Below the pieces are notes generated by a model. The model had not been told where the DNA came from, searched no databases, and saw nothing but the letters and a program-made list of their open reading frames with translations. A stretch of DNA of 13,884 nt from an uncultured Campylobacter sp. (GTDB taxonomy: Bacteria > Campylobacterota > Campylobacteria > Campylobacterales > Campylobacteraceae): the NCBI RefSeq assembly GCF_938017615.1, contig NZ_CALIJA010000155.1:1-13884 (forward strand). Direction: 5' to 3'. This document shows positions 6,523 through 13,408 of this stretch, piece by piece. Made by a program: the position numbers and the translations under genes. The stretch's first letter is position 1. Each line of letters begins with the position of its first letter.

Positions 6523-7680
6523 ATGAAAACTTTTATAAAAATTTTAAAAATTACCGCCTTGGTCGTGAGCGTTGCATGCGTGCTTTTTGTGCTGTATATA
6601 TTTGTGATTTTAAATTTGCTTTTTTCATCCGATACGCCCGAGGGTTGCGATCCTAGTATGCCCACTAGTGCGTGCGATTATATCGATGAAAAATTTGAAA
6701 AAGAGCTGCAAAATTTGCCCCCGGTCGCCGCTCTGCCGCCATTAGACAAAAGACCCGTATTTTGGCTAGGCAAAGGCGATTTTGCAAAGGGAGCGGAGTT
6801 TGATTACCTATATATCAAGGACGAATTCGGAGTTTGGCTTAGATACAAAGATAATGACAGCGATGACTTTTTGCTACAAAAAGATATGCCAGAGCGCTAC
6901 TATGGATACGACGAGATCGATCGTTCGCCGGACGAAAGGTGGGTAAGTGGAGAGCTTGGATATTATAGCTACGGCATCTACGATATTTCGCTTTTTGAAA
7001 ATGAAGCCAAGATATTTTCTCAAACGGCGCATAAGGTCGTGAGGAAATTTATCGGTTTCTTTAATCTACACTCTATGAGGGGCACATCTTTTGCAGCTCC
7101 GCAAGGCACCGAGGAAAATTTAAACGCTATAAGCGAGCTTCAAACTCCGCTTGCAGTTTTTCCGCAAAAACCGAACTACTCTGCGCTTGGTTGGGCTGAT
7201 AAACCAGAAGCCAGAGGCTATGTCGGAGATGAAATAGCCAAAAAACTCGCTCGCAACGTCTTTGAGATAGAGGGCGATGGGTGGCGACAGACCATCCGTA
7301 TAAACAGCCGCGCCAAGGATATCAAGGTTATCTGCGGAGATGAAATTTGCCTCGCGCTTGCCTTTGATGAAAGCGAATTTAATCGCTGCGATAACGATAC
7401 GCCTCATACGGCAATTTATACGCTAAATTTAAAGCAAAAATTTAATAATTTTCATACGCTTACTAGTAGGAATTTTAACTACGTCAAGCTTGGCGATAAG
7501 TATACTTTAGACGATGTGGAATCCTTTAAAATAGTTTTATCGAGGTTCAGATATATCGAGGGGTATAACAAAGGTCGCGAAATCACGGACTACGAGGTTA
7601 TCTTGCGAAATAGCGAAGGCGAGCAGGTTAATGAAATCTGCAGAAACGAAATTAAGAGGGCTCGCAGTCGCTTGCGATAA
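6523..7680 (+). CDS. Hypothetical membrane-anchored protein of unknown function
   Basis: I do not recognise this 385-residue protein. Residues 2-9 are basic and residues 10-34 form one strong hydrophobic segment, so it is probably anchored in the inner membrane with the rest in the periplasm. The soluble part holds six cysteines (EGC, SAC, VIC, EIC, NRC, EIC), an even number that would suit disulfides. It is rich in acidic and aromatic residues (YYGYDEIDRSPDERW; YYSYGIYDISLFENE). A C-terminal part with alternating strands (FEIEGDGWRQTIRI; ITDYEVILRNSEGEQV) suggests a beta-rich fold. The start is ATG at 6523; TTG at 6517 is equally possible because GAGG at 6507-6510 is six bases before it. It lies 68 bases after the glycosidase gene on the same strand. 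No motif gives a function. Confidence 0.75.
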   Translation: MKTFIKILKITALVVSVACVLFVLYIFVILNLLFSSDTPEGCDPSMPTSACDYIDEKFEKELQNLPPVAALPPLDKRPVFWLGKGDFAKGAEFDYLYIKDEFGVWLRYKDNDSDDFLLQKDMPERYYGYDEIDRSPDERWVSGELGYYSYGIYDISLFENEAKIFSQTAHKVVRKFIGFFNLHSMRGTSFAAPQGTEENLNAISELQTPLAVFPQKPNYSALGWADKPEARGYVGDEIAKKLARNVFEIEGDGWRQTIRINSRAKDIKVICGDEICLALAFDESEFNRCDNDTPHTAIYTLNLKQKFNNFHTLTSRNFNYVKLGDKYTLDDVESFKIVLSRFRYIEGYNKGREITDYEVILRNSEGEQVNEICRNEIKRARSRLR

Positions 7681-7759
7681 ATCTAAGATAGCGCTGCAGG
7701 ATTTGACACATAAGATCGTGATTACGACGCGCTTTAATTTAGCTTCTAAAATTTACGTG

Positions 7760-7775
7760 AGAATTTTAAAATTCT
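7760..7775. repeat. Perfect 16-bp palindrome AGAATTTTAAAATTCT
   Basis: The sequence equals its own reverse complement. It lies about 80 bases beyond the stop of the hypothetical membrane-anchored gene. With no spacer at its centre it is more like a protein binding site or a relic of the AAATTT repeats than an RNA hairpin. Confidence 0.6.
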
Positions 7776-7850
7776 AAGCTTCAAGCTTTAAAATTTGCCC
7801 ACGGAGCTTTTCAAATTTATCGCGCGGCTTAGGTTTATTTTATCCGCGCC

Positions 7851-7906
7851 AAGACAGCGAAATTTTTAGGGCGTCGCGATAACTAGGCGCAAGATAGCGA
7901 AATTTT
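7851..7906. repeat. Direct repeat AAGAYAGCGAAATTTT, two copies, period 40
   Basis: AAGACAGCGAAATTTT (7851-7866) and AAGATAGCGAAATTTT (7891-7906) differ at one base. Both are preceded by a GCGC-type sequence. A third, partial match may lie near 7925. No function is suggested. Confidence 0.5.
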
Positions 7907-8239
7907 ACAAAGCTGCGGTAAACAAGATACGCAGAGAATGCACGCAAATTTCAAATTTATCTGGATTTTGCCCGCCTGCCCGACGCCGAGCACCATTATT
8001 TAGCTACAATCCCTCTTGCTCGCTTTACTTTTCGCTCGTCTTGATAGCTATTGCACTTTGCCGAAGCTACTGCGCGCCCTTTCGCAAAACTGCGCGGCAT
8101 GTGGGATTGTGCCCATCGCTCACAGATTTTGCAGCATATGCGCGCGATAAAATTCTGTAGTGCAGGCACTTTCAATAAATTTTGATTTAAAAGCGCAAGC
8201 TTAGAGGAGATTTAAATTTAAAGCTCACGTGCTCCACGG

Positions 8240-8620
8240 CTAGCCTGCAAGCGCTCTGCCCGCGAGCAGCCCAGCGTAGCAAAAAAGCATACAGGCGCAT
8301 ACGCTTAAGACCGCGTTTAGCACACCGATAGCAAATTCTCGCGCCAGCAATAATTGCAACGTATCGTAGCTGAATGTAGAAAATGTCGTAAAGCCGCCCA
8401 GCGCGCCTGCGATAAAAAATACCCGCAGGCTCTGCGTTAAATTTAGTGCGAGTAAAAACCCTATCAGCAAGCTTCCCAGCGCATTCACGCAAAAAGTAGC
8501 GATCGGAAACGCGCTCCAAAACCCGGCGCGATCCATTGCGCGCGCAATCACTCCGCTTAAGCCTACTCGCGCCATCGCGCCTACACAGCCGCCTAGCCCC
8601 GCTAAAATCAAGTTCGTCAA
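8240..8620 (-). CDS. crcB: Fluoride ion channel CrcB/FluC
   Basis: The 126-residue, four-segment membrane protein should export fluoride as an antiparallel dimer. Family marks are all present: GGCVGAMAR at 10-18, the pore asparagine region N46-ALGS at 46-50, and GALGGFTTFSTFS at 72-84 with the phenylalanine box and the sodium-site turn. Its length matches the usual 125-130. The start codon is TTG at 8620, supported by AAGGA with a six-base gap on the minus strand; there is no better ATG. I compared the 140 bases upstream with the fluoride riboswitch core and found no match. It lies downstream of the TauE-type gene on the same strand but 356 bases away, so it is probably transcribed separately. 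Confidence 0.93.
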   Translation of the reverse strand: MTNLILAGLGGCVGAMARVGLSGVIARAMDRAGFWSAFPIATFCVNALGSLLIGFLLALNLTQSLRVFFIAGALGGFTTFSTFSYDTLQLLLAREFAIGVLNAVLSVCACMLFCYAGLLAGRALAG

Positions 8621-8976
8621 TCCAAGTCCTTTTAAAATTCGTAAATTTTATTTCGCCATCTAGCCTCCATAGGACGAAAGATGTGCAACTTCGCTATTTT
8701 AACGCGATTAGTTAAAATTCCGCTTTTAAAATTTACTCGCGCTTTTTGAAATTTCATTTTAAAATTTTACTTGCGCGACGAAACGCGACGTTTTACGCGC
8801 CGCCGCAAGATGGAGACCAAACGCGCGCAGTGTAAGAGGACGGCAAAGCAAAAAACTACGAGACGCAAAAGGGCGACGTAGCAAAACAGCGCGAATGCTT
8901 AAACCGCGCTTGTAGCAAAACCGAGGCAAGGCAAAACTATAGCGCGACAATCGCTACAGCGCTACTACAGCGGGCG
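8621..8976. other. Spacer between crcB and the TauE-family gene
   Basis: No convincing gene is seen here. A minus-strand frame at 8759-8950 encodes an arginine and leucine rich 63-residue sequence with no ribosome binding site or family resemblance. The part near 8878-8986 contains short repeats: GTAGCAAAAC at 8878-8887 and 8912-8921, and CGCTACTRCAGC at 8960-8971 and 8975-8986, the latter running into the last codons of the TauE-family gene. Confidence 0.55.
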
Positions 8977-9708
8977 CTACTGCAGCACCTTTTTTAGCGC
9001 CAGTGCAAATAGCACGACATAAAGGACGAGCAGCCATTTTTTCTGCGTTTCTCGCTTTGCACGGCGAGCCTGAGAGGTACCGAAATACACGCCCAAAAGC
9101 CCGCCCACGGCCAGCAGCGCGCCGCGTTCGTAATCTACGTGGCCGTTGTACGAAAGGCTCAAAAGCGCGCTGAATGAGCCGAAAACGATGAAAAATAGCC
9201 CCATGCAGACCGCTCTTTTGATATCGACGCCCAAAAATCCGACCAATACGGGCGTTAGAAATACCGCGCCGCCCACGCCCATGCTAAGCGCGATCGCGCC
9301 GATAGCAAAGCCGATGAAAAACAGCACCGCACCGTGGGGATCGGCGTTGCCGCCGCTTGTTACATTCGTGCTAAAGAGTTTAAGAAATGAGATCGCAAGC
9401 GTCAGCAGAAGGCCGATCTCAAGCACGATTTCTGGCGAGTATTTTACGATGAAGCCCGATAGGCTCGCGCCGCACAGCCCTCCGAGCCCCACTGTGATGC
9501 CGCTATCTAGGCGAAGCTTGCCCGCGCGGTAGTTCAGATATGAGCCAAAAAGCGAGACGATGAACATCTGCATCACTGAGATGCCCGCGGCGGTCTTGAC
9601 GTCGTATCCCAGAGCCATCATCACGGGCATTACAACCGTACCGCCGCCGATACCGAAAAAACCCGATATAAAGCCCACGACGGCGCCGATAAAGGGGAGT
9701 TCTAACAT
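8977..9708 (-). CDS. TauE/SafE-family (TSUP) membrane permease
   Basis: The 243-residue protein has about seven to eight hydrophobic segments and the two internal half-repeats of the TSUP family: GFISGFFGIGGGTVVMPVM at 12-30 and ALSMGVGGAVFLTPVLVGFL at 140-159. These glycine-rich loops define the family, whose members carry sulfite, sulfoacetate, or other sulfur-containing or organic anions, usually as exporters. The actual substrate cannot be read from the sequence, since no sulfur gene lies nearby. The start is ATG at 9708 with AAGGA five bases upstream. Immediately upstream are a TATAAA -10 box and a 19-base dyad. Confidence 0.88.
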   Translation of the reverse strand: MLELPFIGAVVGFISGFFGIGGGTVVMPVMMALGYDVKTAAGISVMQMFIVSLFGSYLNYRAGKLRLDSGITVGLGGLCGASLSGFIVKYSPEIVLEIGLLLTLAISFLKLFSTNVTSGGNADPHGAVLFFIGFAIGAIALSMGVGGAVFLTPVLVGFLGVDIKRAVCMGLFFIVFGSFSALLSLSYNGHVDYERGALLAVGGLLGVYFGTSQARRAKRETQKKWLLVLYVVLFALALKKVLQ

Positions 9709-9734
9709 TTTGATCCTTGAAATTTGAAGAGAAG

Positions 9735-9758
9735 TTTATAGCTTTAAAATTTAAAGCT
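9735..9758 (-). promoter_or_regulatory. Probable promoter of the TauE-family gene with overlapping dyad
   Basis: On the minus strand, TATAAA (9740-9735) lies about 27 bases before the ATG and could be the -10 box. Directly upstream and sharing one base with it is AGCTTTAAA-A-TTTAAAGCT (9740-9758), with nine-base arms around one central base. A dyad in the -10/-35 interval is a typical operator position. However, AAATTT words are so common here that chance or repeat origin is possible. Confidence 0.4.
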
Positions 9759-9770
9759 TGATAAATTTGC

Positions 9771-10003
9771 GGAATTTTGGCTTTGAAAGCGGGGATTTGT
9801 GAGATTTCTAGGCGGGGGATTTTGATCGCGGGATTTCGGTTTGAAATTTATGCCCCAAATTTTGGTTTGAAATTTTACCTGGAGTCGGCTTGGCTTGAAA
9901 GTTTACAAGCGGAATTTTGACTCGAAATTTCAAGCGCGAGATTTGCGAAATTTTAAAATTTACGGGATTTTAAGATGTGGAATTTCGGCTTGAAATTTTA
10001 TGC
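9771..10003. repeat. Degenerate interspersed repeat, about six copies of AATTTYGGYTTGAAATTT
   Basis: Copies are at about 9771-9789, 9831-9852, 9856-9878, 9889-9906, 9911-9935 and 9979-10003. Most begin GGAATTT or GGATTT and end AAATTTTA(C/T)G. Within each copy the outer AATTT and AAATT are complementary, so each unit could form a small hairpin. Spacing is irregular (about 22 to 70 bases), unlike a CRISPR array. A related pair of units lies near 165-212. Confidence 0.6.
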
Positions 10004-10115
10004 AAATCAGCCCGTCTGTGTTTGTTCGCATTGCAGTCTGGCGGTAGAATTTTGGATCGGAATTCTGCGCTTATACTGCGGCGGTTTAGCGTAAATTTTA
10101 GATAAAATTTCACGT

Positions 10116-10151
10116 TTTAATCGCAACGCAGTATTTTTTGCCGCGATTAAA
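10116..10151. repeat. Inverted repeat TTTAATCGC / GCGATTAAA
   Basis: Perfect nine-base arms (10116-10124 and 10143-10151) enclose an 18-base loop that contains CGCAGTATTTTTT. A second, wider inverted pair (ATACTGCG near 10073 and CGCAGTAT at 10127-10134) overlaps it, so alternative pairings are possible. No gene is near enough to assign a role. Confidence 0.5.
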
Positions 10152-10173
10152 TTTTCGACAGGATTTTATCGCG

Positions 10174-10218
10174 GCGAAATTTCATACGGCAAAATTCCGC
10201 ACGGTAAAATTTCAGTCA
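10174..10218. repeat. Three-copy 15-base tandem repeat
   Basis: GCGAAATTTCATACG, GCAAAATTCCGCACG and GTAAAATTTCAGTCA lie end to end at 10174, 10189 and 10204, with a decayed fourth unit after them. Read in one plus frame they give AKFHT AKFRT VKFQS, which makes this spacer look coding. The period of 15 keeps a frame open without selection on protein. Confidence 0.6.
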
Positions 10219-10594
10219 AAATTCTACGGAAAAATTTCTGCGCTCCGTATTGTAAAAATCGCCGCAAAATCGGTGCAAAGTCACGACAAGATCGCCGTAA
10301 AATTTTATGCAGAGCGCACGGAAACGCAAAGAGCGCGAATTTCTTGTAAAAATTTACGACGAAATTTCACCGCCAAAAGCTCGTTTAAGGCAGCCCAAAG
10401 CCCTCTCAAAGACCAAAAAGCCGCCGCCGCAAAATCCTCACGCCAAAATTCCTCCCGCAAATTTCTCGGGGTAAAATCGCTTTGGATATGGCAGGATTTG
10501 AACTCGCAGCAAATTTCCCAGGCTAAATTTTACGCAAAAATATGCATTAAACCTGCAAAATTTATCGTCAATTTCTCCAAGCAGTTTTCGCGCC

Positions 10595-11326
10595 TTATGA
10601 AATTTCCAGCACGATCTCCTTTTTTAGCCCGATCTGTTTGATCTCGAGCACGGAAGCGCCGCCCAAGCGCAGCGCAAGCACCTCTGCCTCGCTGCAAGCG
10701 CCTGCAAGAGCTATTTCGCTCAGCACCTTGCCGCGCCAGGCCTTGGCGTAGTGGCTCAGCACCTTGCCGCCTTTGATGAAACTAAAACTTAGATATTCGC
10801 GCTTCATCTCATAAAATTTTTCGTAAAATCCCGCGCGCAGATCCACTACGCACTCATCCGCTAGATACCGATCCAGCGCGGCAGAAAAGCTATCGCGATA
10901 AAATTTCGCCGCGTCTATGCCGCCGAATTTCTCGCCCTGTTTGAGTTTGTAGTTCGGCAGCGCGTCGCCGCCCAGCACGGGGCCGAAAAGGTTTGAAAAA
11001 ATTATCGTGTTTCGCTCCGCAAACTCCTGCGCGCCGGGGCTTAGAGACGCGTAGCCTAGGGCGCAATACGCGGTGCCGGTGTAGCGCAAAAGCGCCTTCG
11101 CGCAGCCTTTTTCAAAGATATTTTCGCGCAGAGCCGCATCCCATTTTTTCAGCCCGAAAAGCTTGCAAAGCTCCGTCTCGTTTGCTTTATCTACGAAATC
11201 CGCATAAGCGCGCAGCATCTGCAGGCGCTTTTCGTAAAGATCTGCAAAGATGAAATTTCGCTCGCAAATGCGCGCGTCGCCGCCCAGCTCGCTTTTCATC
11301 TCGCTTGGGGAAAATAAAATTTTCAT
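10595..11326 (-). CDS. yaaA: YaaA-family (DUF328/UPF0246) peroxide-stress protein
   Basis: The 243-residue cytoplasmic protein matches the YaaA family. It begins MKILFSPSEMK, where E. coli YaaA has a similar ISPAKT start, and carries KALLRYTGTAYCALGY at 77-92, TIIFSNLFGPVLGGDALPNYKLKQG at 107-131 and the signature HYAKAWRGK at 192-200. In E. coli, YaaA is induced by hydrogen peroxide and lowers unincorporated iron, and thus DNA damage. The same role here is inferred from the family. The start is ATG at 11326 with AAGGAGA four bases upstream. It is divergent from trpE and shares a 127-base spacer with it. Confidence 0.85.
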   Translation of the reverse strand: MKILFSPSEMKSELGGDARICERNFIFADLYEKRLQMLRAYADFVDKANETELCKLFGLKKWDAALRENIFEKGCAKALLRYTGTAYCALGYASLSPGAQEFAERNTIIFSNLFGPVLGGDALPNYKLKQGEKFGGIDAAKFYRDSFSAALDRYLADECVVDLRAGFYEKFYEMKREYLSFSFIKGGKVLSHYAKAWRGKVLSEIALAGACSEAEVLALRLGGASVLEIKQIGLKKEIVLEIS

Positions 11327-11348
11327 ACGCTCTCCTTAAAATTTGCTC

Positions 11349-11376
11349 ATTTTACTAAAATTTTGCTTGCATTCAA
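11349..11376 (-). promoter_or_regulatory. Probable sigma-70 promoter of yaaA
   Basis: On the minus strand, TTGAAT (11376-11371) and TAAAAT (11354-11349) are separated by 16 bases and lie just upstream of the yaaA ribosome binding site. The resulting leader would be about 15 bases. Confidence 0.5.
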
Positions 11377-11422
11377 GCCCGCCCAGGCTCGCGCCACCCG
11401 CTCAAATTTAAGCTAAGCAGCG

Positions 11423-11428
11423 TATAAT
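11423..11428 (+). promoter_or_regulatory. Probable -10 box of trpE
   Basis: A perfect TATAAT lies 25 bases before the chosen trpE start. The leader would be only about 20 bases, too short for a leader-peptide attenuator. The ATG at 11427 overlaps this box, which argues against it being the true start. Confidence 0.65.
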
Positions 11429-11453
11429 GGCGCTAAAAATTCCAAGGACGAAA

Positions 11454-13136
11454 ATGCTTTTAGAAGAGCCGCTTTTTTACTACCGCGAAATTTTAAAGAC
11501 GCATCCGCAAAGCTACCTCGCAGAGGACGACGCTCAGGTCATCATCGGCATCGATTGCGATTATTTCGACGGATTTAAGATGAGTTTTGAGGCGCTAAAG
11601 CTTAAATTTGATGAGGTAAAAAGCGCAAAAGCGGGCGCAAGCGAGTTTAAAAACGCGAGCTTTGCCGGGCTTTTCGGCGTTTTGGGCTACGACATCGTGC
11701 GCGCATTTGAAAATATCGGCACGCCGAAGCAGGCGCTGTATGACTTCCCGCCGTTTTTTTACGCCGATGCCGCAAACTACCTGCACTACGATAAAATCAG
11801 CAAAATTTACGATTTTTACGGCAAAGATGCCCAAATTTACGAAAGTCTGCGCGGGCTTAGCTCGCAGGCTTCACAACAGGCCGCCGTCGAAACAGCAGCT
11901 GCGTCCCAGAGTGCTGCAAGAACGGACGCCGCTATAAAGGGCGGCTCGAAATCGCAAGCCGCGGCGAAGTCCGAGCCTAAGAAAAAAGAGCTTAAATTTA
12001 AAATTTTAACCGATCTGAGCGCCGAGGAGTCGCATTTTAGCGCGATGGTTGAAGCCGCAAAAGAAAAGATAAAAAGCGGCGACGTGTTTCAGGTCGTGCT
12101 GGGCGAAATTTTAGAAGTCGGCACGAATCTGGGTAGTCTGGAGTTTTACGAGCGACTCAAAAAGAATAATCCGAGCCCCTATATGTTTCACTTCCCGACG
12201 CCGTACGGCTGCGTCGCGGGCTCAAGCCCCGAGCTGATCATGGAGATCAAAAAGGACGAAATTTTCGTCGCTCCCATCGCGGGCACACGCAGCAGAGGCG
12301 CGAATGCCGAAGCGGACGCGGCGCTTGAGCGCGAGCTTTTAAGCGACGAAAAGGAGCTTGCGGAGCATCGGATGCTCATTGATCTAGCTCGCAACGACAT
12401 CGGCAAATTCGCCGCGCCCGCCTCGGTGCGGGTGCAAAACGCGATGCGCGTCGTGCGCTACGAAAGTGTGATGCACATCGTAAGCGAGGTCTACGGCACC
12501 AAGCCGCGCGGGGTAAGCGCGTTTGAGGTGCTTAGCACGATCTTTCCTGCGGGCACGCTAAGCGGCAGCCCGAAGATCCGCGCGATGCAGATCATAAATG
12601 AGCTGGAGCGCTACGAGCGCGGCATCTACGGCGGCGGAATCGGATTTTGGCGCTTTAGTGGTGACGTGATGCAAGCGATCTTGATTCGCTCGGCGATCTT
12701 CGTAAATCGCGACGCGCAAAATTCCTGCTCGGACGAGAACTCTAAGCGAAATTCCAACTTAAATTTAAACGCTGCTTGCGGCGGTGAAAATCCCGAAACG
12801 ACGGAGCTTTGCGATGCCGCAGCGCAAAAGGGCAGCGGCGAGGCGCAAAATTTAGCTCGCGCAGGCGAGCGCGACGCGAGATTAAATTTAAAAGCTTGCG
12901 CGGGCGGCGGGACGCAAAATTTAGAAAGCGGGTCGAGCTTTAGCCGCGCGATGCGGTTTGAGGCTGCTAAATTTAATGCGGAAAATTTCGGCTGCGAAGG
13001 GCTAAATAATCTCGTATTTATCGGTGCGGGCGCGGGTATCGTTTACGACAGCTCGCCAAAGAGCGAATACGCGGAGATCTGCAAAAAGCGCAAAAGCCCG
13101 CTTAAGGCGATCGAGGAGCTATGCGAGGAGGTATAG
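11454..13136 (+). CDS. trpE: Anthranilate synthase component I, with low-complexity insertions
   Basis: This 560-residue enzyme makes anthranilate from chorismate, the first step of tryptophan synthesis, using ammonia from TrpG. Catalytic motifs are intact: GDVFQVVLGE at 209-218, PYMFHFPTPYGCVAGSSPEL at 242-261, PIAGTRSRG at 274-282, LIDLARNDIGK at 308-318, FPAGTLSGSPKIRAMQIINE at 364-383 and GAGAGIVYDSSPKSEYAEI at 524-542. PIAGT rather than PIKGT favours TrpE over PabB. ATG at 11454 is chosen because AAGGA ends five bases before it; the in-frame ATG at 11427 overlaps the -10 box. Two unusual stretches are present: an Ala/Ser/Gln/Lys linker at about 137-178, between the N-terminal and catalytic domains, and an insertion of about 98 residues (420-517) between the strands ILIRSAIFVN and LVFIGAGAGIV, where most relatives have only a short turn. 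The frame stays open throughout. Confidence 0.93.
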   Translation: MLLEEPLFYYREILKTHPQSYLAEDDAQVIIGIDCDYFDGFKMSFEALKLKFDEVKSAKAGASEFKNASFAGLFGVLGYDIVRAFENIGTPKQALYDFPPFFYADAANYLHYDKISKIYDFYGKDAQIYESLRGLSSQASQQAAVETAAASQSAARTDAAIKGGSKSQAAAKSEPKKKELKFKILTDLSAEESHFSAMVEAAKEKIKSGDVFQVVLGEILEVGTNLGSLEFYERLKKNNPSPYMFHFPTPYGCVAGSSPELIMEIKKDEIFVAPIAGTRSRGANAEADAALERELLSDEKELAEHRMLIDLARNDIGKFAAPASVRVQNAMRVVRYESVMHIVSEVYGTKPRGVSAFEVLSTIFPAGTLSGSPKIRAMQIINELERYERGIYGGGIGFWRFSGDVMQAILIRSAIFVNRDAQNSCSDENSKRNSNLNLNAACGGENPETTELCDAAAQKGSGEAQNLARAGERDARLNLKACAGGGTQNLESGSSFSRAMRFEAAKFNAENFGCEGLNNLVFIGAGAGIVYDSSPKSEYAEICKKRKSPLKAIEELCEEV

Positions 13137-13206
13137 ACGCTTTAAATTTAGCTAGCCAGACGCGCCGCTTTTCGGTGCGAGTTTGATTCGGCTAAATTTA
13201 AAGCGT
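13137..13206 (+). repeat. Perfect 16-bp inverted repeat just after trpE
   Basis: ACGCTTTAAATTTAGC (13137-13152) and GCTAAATTTAAAGCGT (13191-13206) are exact reverse complements around a 38-base loop. The loop holds a smaller stem, GCGCCG / CGGTGC, with one G-U pair. It begins one base after the trpE stop. It could act as a transcription terminator, an mRNA end-protecting stem, or a mobile palindromic repeat. There is no T-run after it, so a classic intrinsic terminator is unlikely. Confidence 0.75.
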
Positions 13207-13317
13207 GATCGCTGCGAGAGCGTTAAAATTTACGGCTAGCTTCATTAGGCGCCGCAAAGCCGAGATACATATCGGCTGCAACGCCGCGCAAGCTCGCGAC
13301 GCAGTAATGCCGCTGGC

Positions 13318-13344
13318 GCGGGCGAAATTTTAAATTTAGCCCGC
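13318..13344. repeat. Long dyad with GC ends and AAATTT core
   Basis: GCGGGC-G-AAATTT, a single T, then AAATTT-A-GCCCGC: 13-base arms with one mismatch around one central base. The same design, GC-rich ends on an AAATTT core, recurs about 30 bases on as GGCGCTAAATTTAGCCGCC. Confidence 0.6.
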
Positions 13345-13402
13345 AGCGGCGCTAAAACGGCGCTAAATTTAGCCGCCGCAAAGCGGTTAAATTTAAACTA
13401 TT

Positions 13403-13408
13403 TATAAT
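13403..13408 (+). promoter_or_regulatory. Probable -10 box of trpG
   Basis: A perfect TATAAT lies 38 bases before the TTG start. The short leader holds GGCG-CAAA-CGCC (13417-13428), a four-pair hairpin seven bases before the AAGGA ribosome binding site. This suggests trpG can be transcribed independently of trpE. Confidence 0.55.

Larger units (their letters stand above)
7681..8239. other. Non-coding spacer between convergent genes
   Basis: The two flanking genes point toward this 559-base stretch. I see no gene with a ribosome binding site in it. It holds a perfect 16-base palindrome (7760-7775) and an imperfect 16-base direct repeat with period 40 (7851-7866 and 7891-7906). Frames encoding 21 and 29 residues, starting near 7939 and 8099, have no supporting signal. 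TACAAT near 8004 could be a chance -10 box. Confidence 0.6.
9709..10594. other. Long non-coding, repeat-rich spacer
   Basis: About 886 bases without a credible gene. The first half holds the degenerate AATTT..AAATTT repeats (9771-10003), the second half a 15-base tandem repeat (10174-10218). A TTG-started plus-strand frame from 10138 to 10641 encodes a lysine, alanine and arginine rich sequence that follows the repeats, has no ribosome binding site and runs into the end of the yaaA gene; I do not call it a gene. An inverted repeat, TTTAATCGC / GCGATTAAA, lies at 10116-10124 and 10143-10151. Confidence 0.65.

Noticed and set aside
8099..8191. Frame of 29 codons starting at 8099, and a 21-codon frame near 7939
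   Set aside because: Neither has a ribosome binding site or recognisable sequence; both fit chance open frames.
8621..8760. Possible fluoride riboswitch upstream of crcB
   Set aside because: The minus-strand leader has ATGGAGGCTAGATGGCGAAA, which superficially recalls the GATGG..CGCC core, but the paired elements and the conserved downstream part are not there.
8759..8950. Minus-strand 63-codon frame between crcB and the TauE-family gene
   Set aside because: Arginine-leucine rich, no ribosome binding site, no recognisable domain, and it rests on short GTTTTGC-type repeats.
9771..10003. CRISPR-like array
   Set aside because: Repeat copies are degenerate and unevenly spaced, there are no unique spacers of constant length, and no cas gene is present.
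10138..10641. Plus-strand 167-codon frame in the spacer before yaaA
   Set aside because: It starts at TTG without a ribosome binding site, its sequence follows the 15-base and AAATTT repeats, and it runs into the 3' end of yaaA on the other strand.
11427..11453. Upstream ATG for trpE at 11427
   Set aside because: It overlaps the TATAAT box, has no ribosome binding site, and the ATG at 11454 has AAGGA at a five-base distance.
11429..11453. trp attenuator or leader peptide before trpE
   Set aside because: The expected leader is only about 20 bases, with no room for a Trp-codon peptide or alternative hairpins.
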